Source of the DNA: Prevotellaceae bacterium | GTDB taxonomy: Bacteria; Bacteroidota; Bacteroidia; Bacteroidales; Paludibacteraceae | DNA length: 5,465 nucleotides | NCBI GenBank assembly: GCA_031270425.1 | Contig: JAISXQ010000003.1 | Coordinates: 1 to 5,465, forward strand | Direction: 5' to 3' | Shown here: positions 5,204-5,465 of the stretch, in pieces | Position numbering within the stretch: position 1 is the first letter of the stretch | Layout: every line of letters begins with the position of its first letter | The notes under the pieces: generated by a model | What the model was told of the DNA's origin: nothing | Database searches by the model: none | What the model saw: only the letters and a program-made list of their open reading frames with translations | Position numbers and translations under genes: made by a program

Positions 5204-5234
5204 TTTATAGTTTGTAGTTTATAGTTTGTAGTTT
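5204..5234. repeat. 14-bp tandem repeat in the argC leader
   Basis: TTTATAGTTTGTAG occurs at 5204-5217 and again, identically, at 5218-5231, with a third partial TTT. On the minus strand it fills most of the 5' leader, ending about five bases before the argC ATG. Related AT-rich leader repeats are familiar to me in Bacteroidota intergenic DNA; no function is assigned. Confidence 0.85.
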
Positions 5235-5248
5235 CAAATAACTCAATG

Positions 5249-5280
5249 CAAAGGAAATTCTTTTTTACAACAATAGCAAA
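5249..5280 (-). promoter_or_regulatory. Probable argC promoter, Bacteroidota type
   Basis: On the minus strand TTTG (5280-5277) is followed after 20 bp by TTCCTTTG (5256-5249), matching the TTTG / 19-21 bp / TAnnTTTG pattern except at one base. It begins 13 bp after the end of the LytTR gene and would give a 5' leader of about 40-45 nt made largely of the 14-bp tandem repeat. I see no recognisable arginine-repressor site. Confidence 0.6.
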
Positions 5281-5292
5281 TTTGTTGAAAAA

Positions 5293-5465
5293 TTATTGCG
5301 CCAACCATTCCTTCATTTCCCCAGCCCTCGCTTTGCTGACGATAATCCTTTCGGGCGTTGCAACGGAAAGATTAACAGACAGTTTTCCGCCAAACCATAT
5401 TGAGATGTCTTTCACGGCGCATCGAGCGACGATGTATTGCCGGTTGGCACGAAAAAATTGTGAAG
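5293..5465 (-). CDS. LytTR-family DNA-binding regulator, C-terminal end (partial)
   Basis: The last 56 codons of a minus-strand gene end in TAA at 5293-5295; the rest lies beyond the window. The fragment starts SQFFRANRQYIVA and ends SKARAGEMKEWLAQ. The R-x-N-R-Q-[YF]-I-V segment, followed by an I-x-x-F-x-G-K-L strand and the final ERIIVSKARAGEMKEWL helix, is the C-terminal half of a LytTR DNA-binding domain as found in AlgR/AgrA/LytR-type response regulators of this phylum. Such proteins usually carry an N-terminal receiver domain phosphorylated by a membrane histidine kinase, but that part is not visible, so a stand-alone LytTR protein is equally possible. Its target is unknown; position upstream of argC is not evidence that it controls argC. 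Confidence 0.85.
   Translation of the reverse strand, partial: SQFFRANRQYIVARCAVKDISIWFGGKLSVNLSVATPERIIVSKARAGEMKEWLAQ

Noticed and set aside
5293..5465. LytTR regulator as a specific controller of argC
   Set aside because: Only adjacency and shared strand support it; argC appears to have its own promoter and no LytTR-type direct-repeat site was recognised there.

Overview
The window is a housekeeping stretch of a Bacteroidota chromosome, most likely Bacteroidales. Three things point there. The gene order acpP-fabF-rnc, with purN divergent upstream, is the one I recall from Bacteroides and Parabacteroides. The protein sequences look closest to Bacteroides homologues recalled from memory. 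The two promoters I can place resemble the phylum-specific form (TTTG about 20 bp before TAnnTTTG) rather than TTGACA/TATAAT. No database search was possible, so genus is open.

Layout: 1-117 is the 3' end of uxaC (uronate isomerase, + strand). 118-430 is the spacer between convergent uxaC and purN, and it carries a 157-bp palindromic MITE-like insertion with 18-bp terminal inverted repeats and a 9-11 bp target duplication. 431-997 is purN (-). 998-1471 is a 474-bp divergent spacer with fold-back repeats, a terminator-like hairpin and the likely acpP promoter. 1472-3897 is the acpP-fabF-rnc operon (+). 3898-4221 is a convergent spacer carrying degraded relatives of the repeats in 998-1471. 4222-5199 is argC (-) with its own promoter. 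5293-5465 is the 3' end of a LytTR-type DNA-binding regulator (-).

AcpP carries the growing acyl chain and FabF elongates it in type II fatty-acid synthesis. RNase III (Rnc) is cotranscribed but acts on structured RNA. PurN (purine synthesis), ArgC (arginine synthesis) and UxaC (hexuronate catabolism) are unrelated metabolic neighbours.

All protein genes are familiar families and look intact apart from the two cut by the window edges. I see no new multi-gene system. What is worth a second look is non-coding: the MITE-like element, the paired hairpins between acpP and fabF, the dispersed palindromic repeats shared by two spacers, and the tandem repeat in the argC leader.
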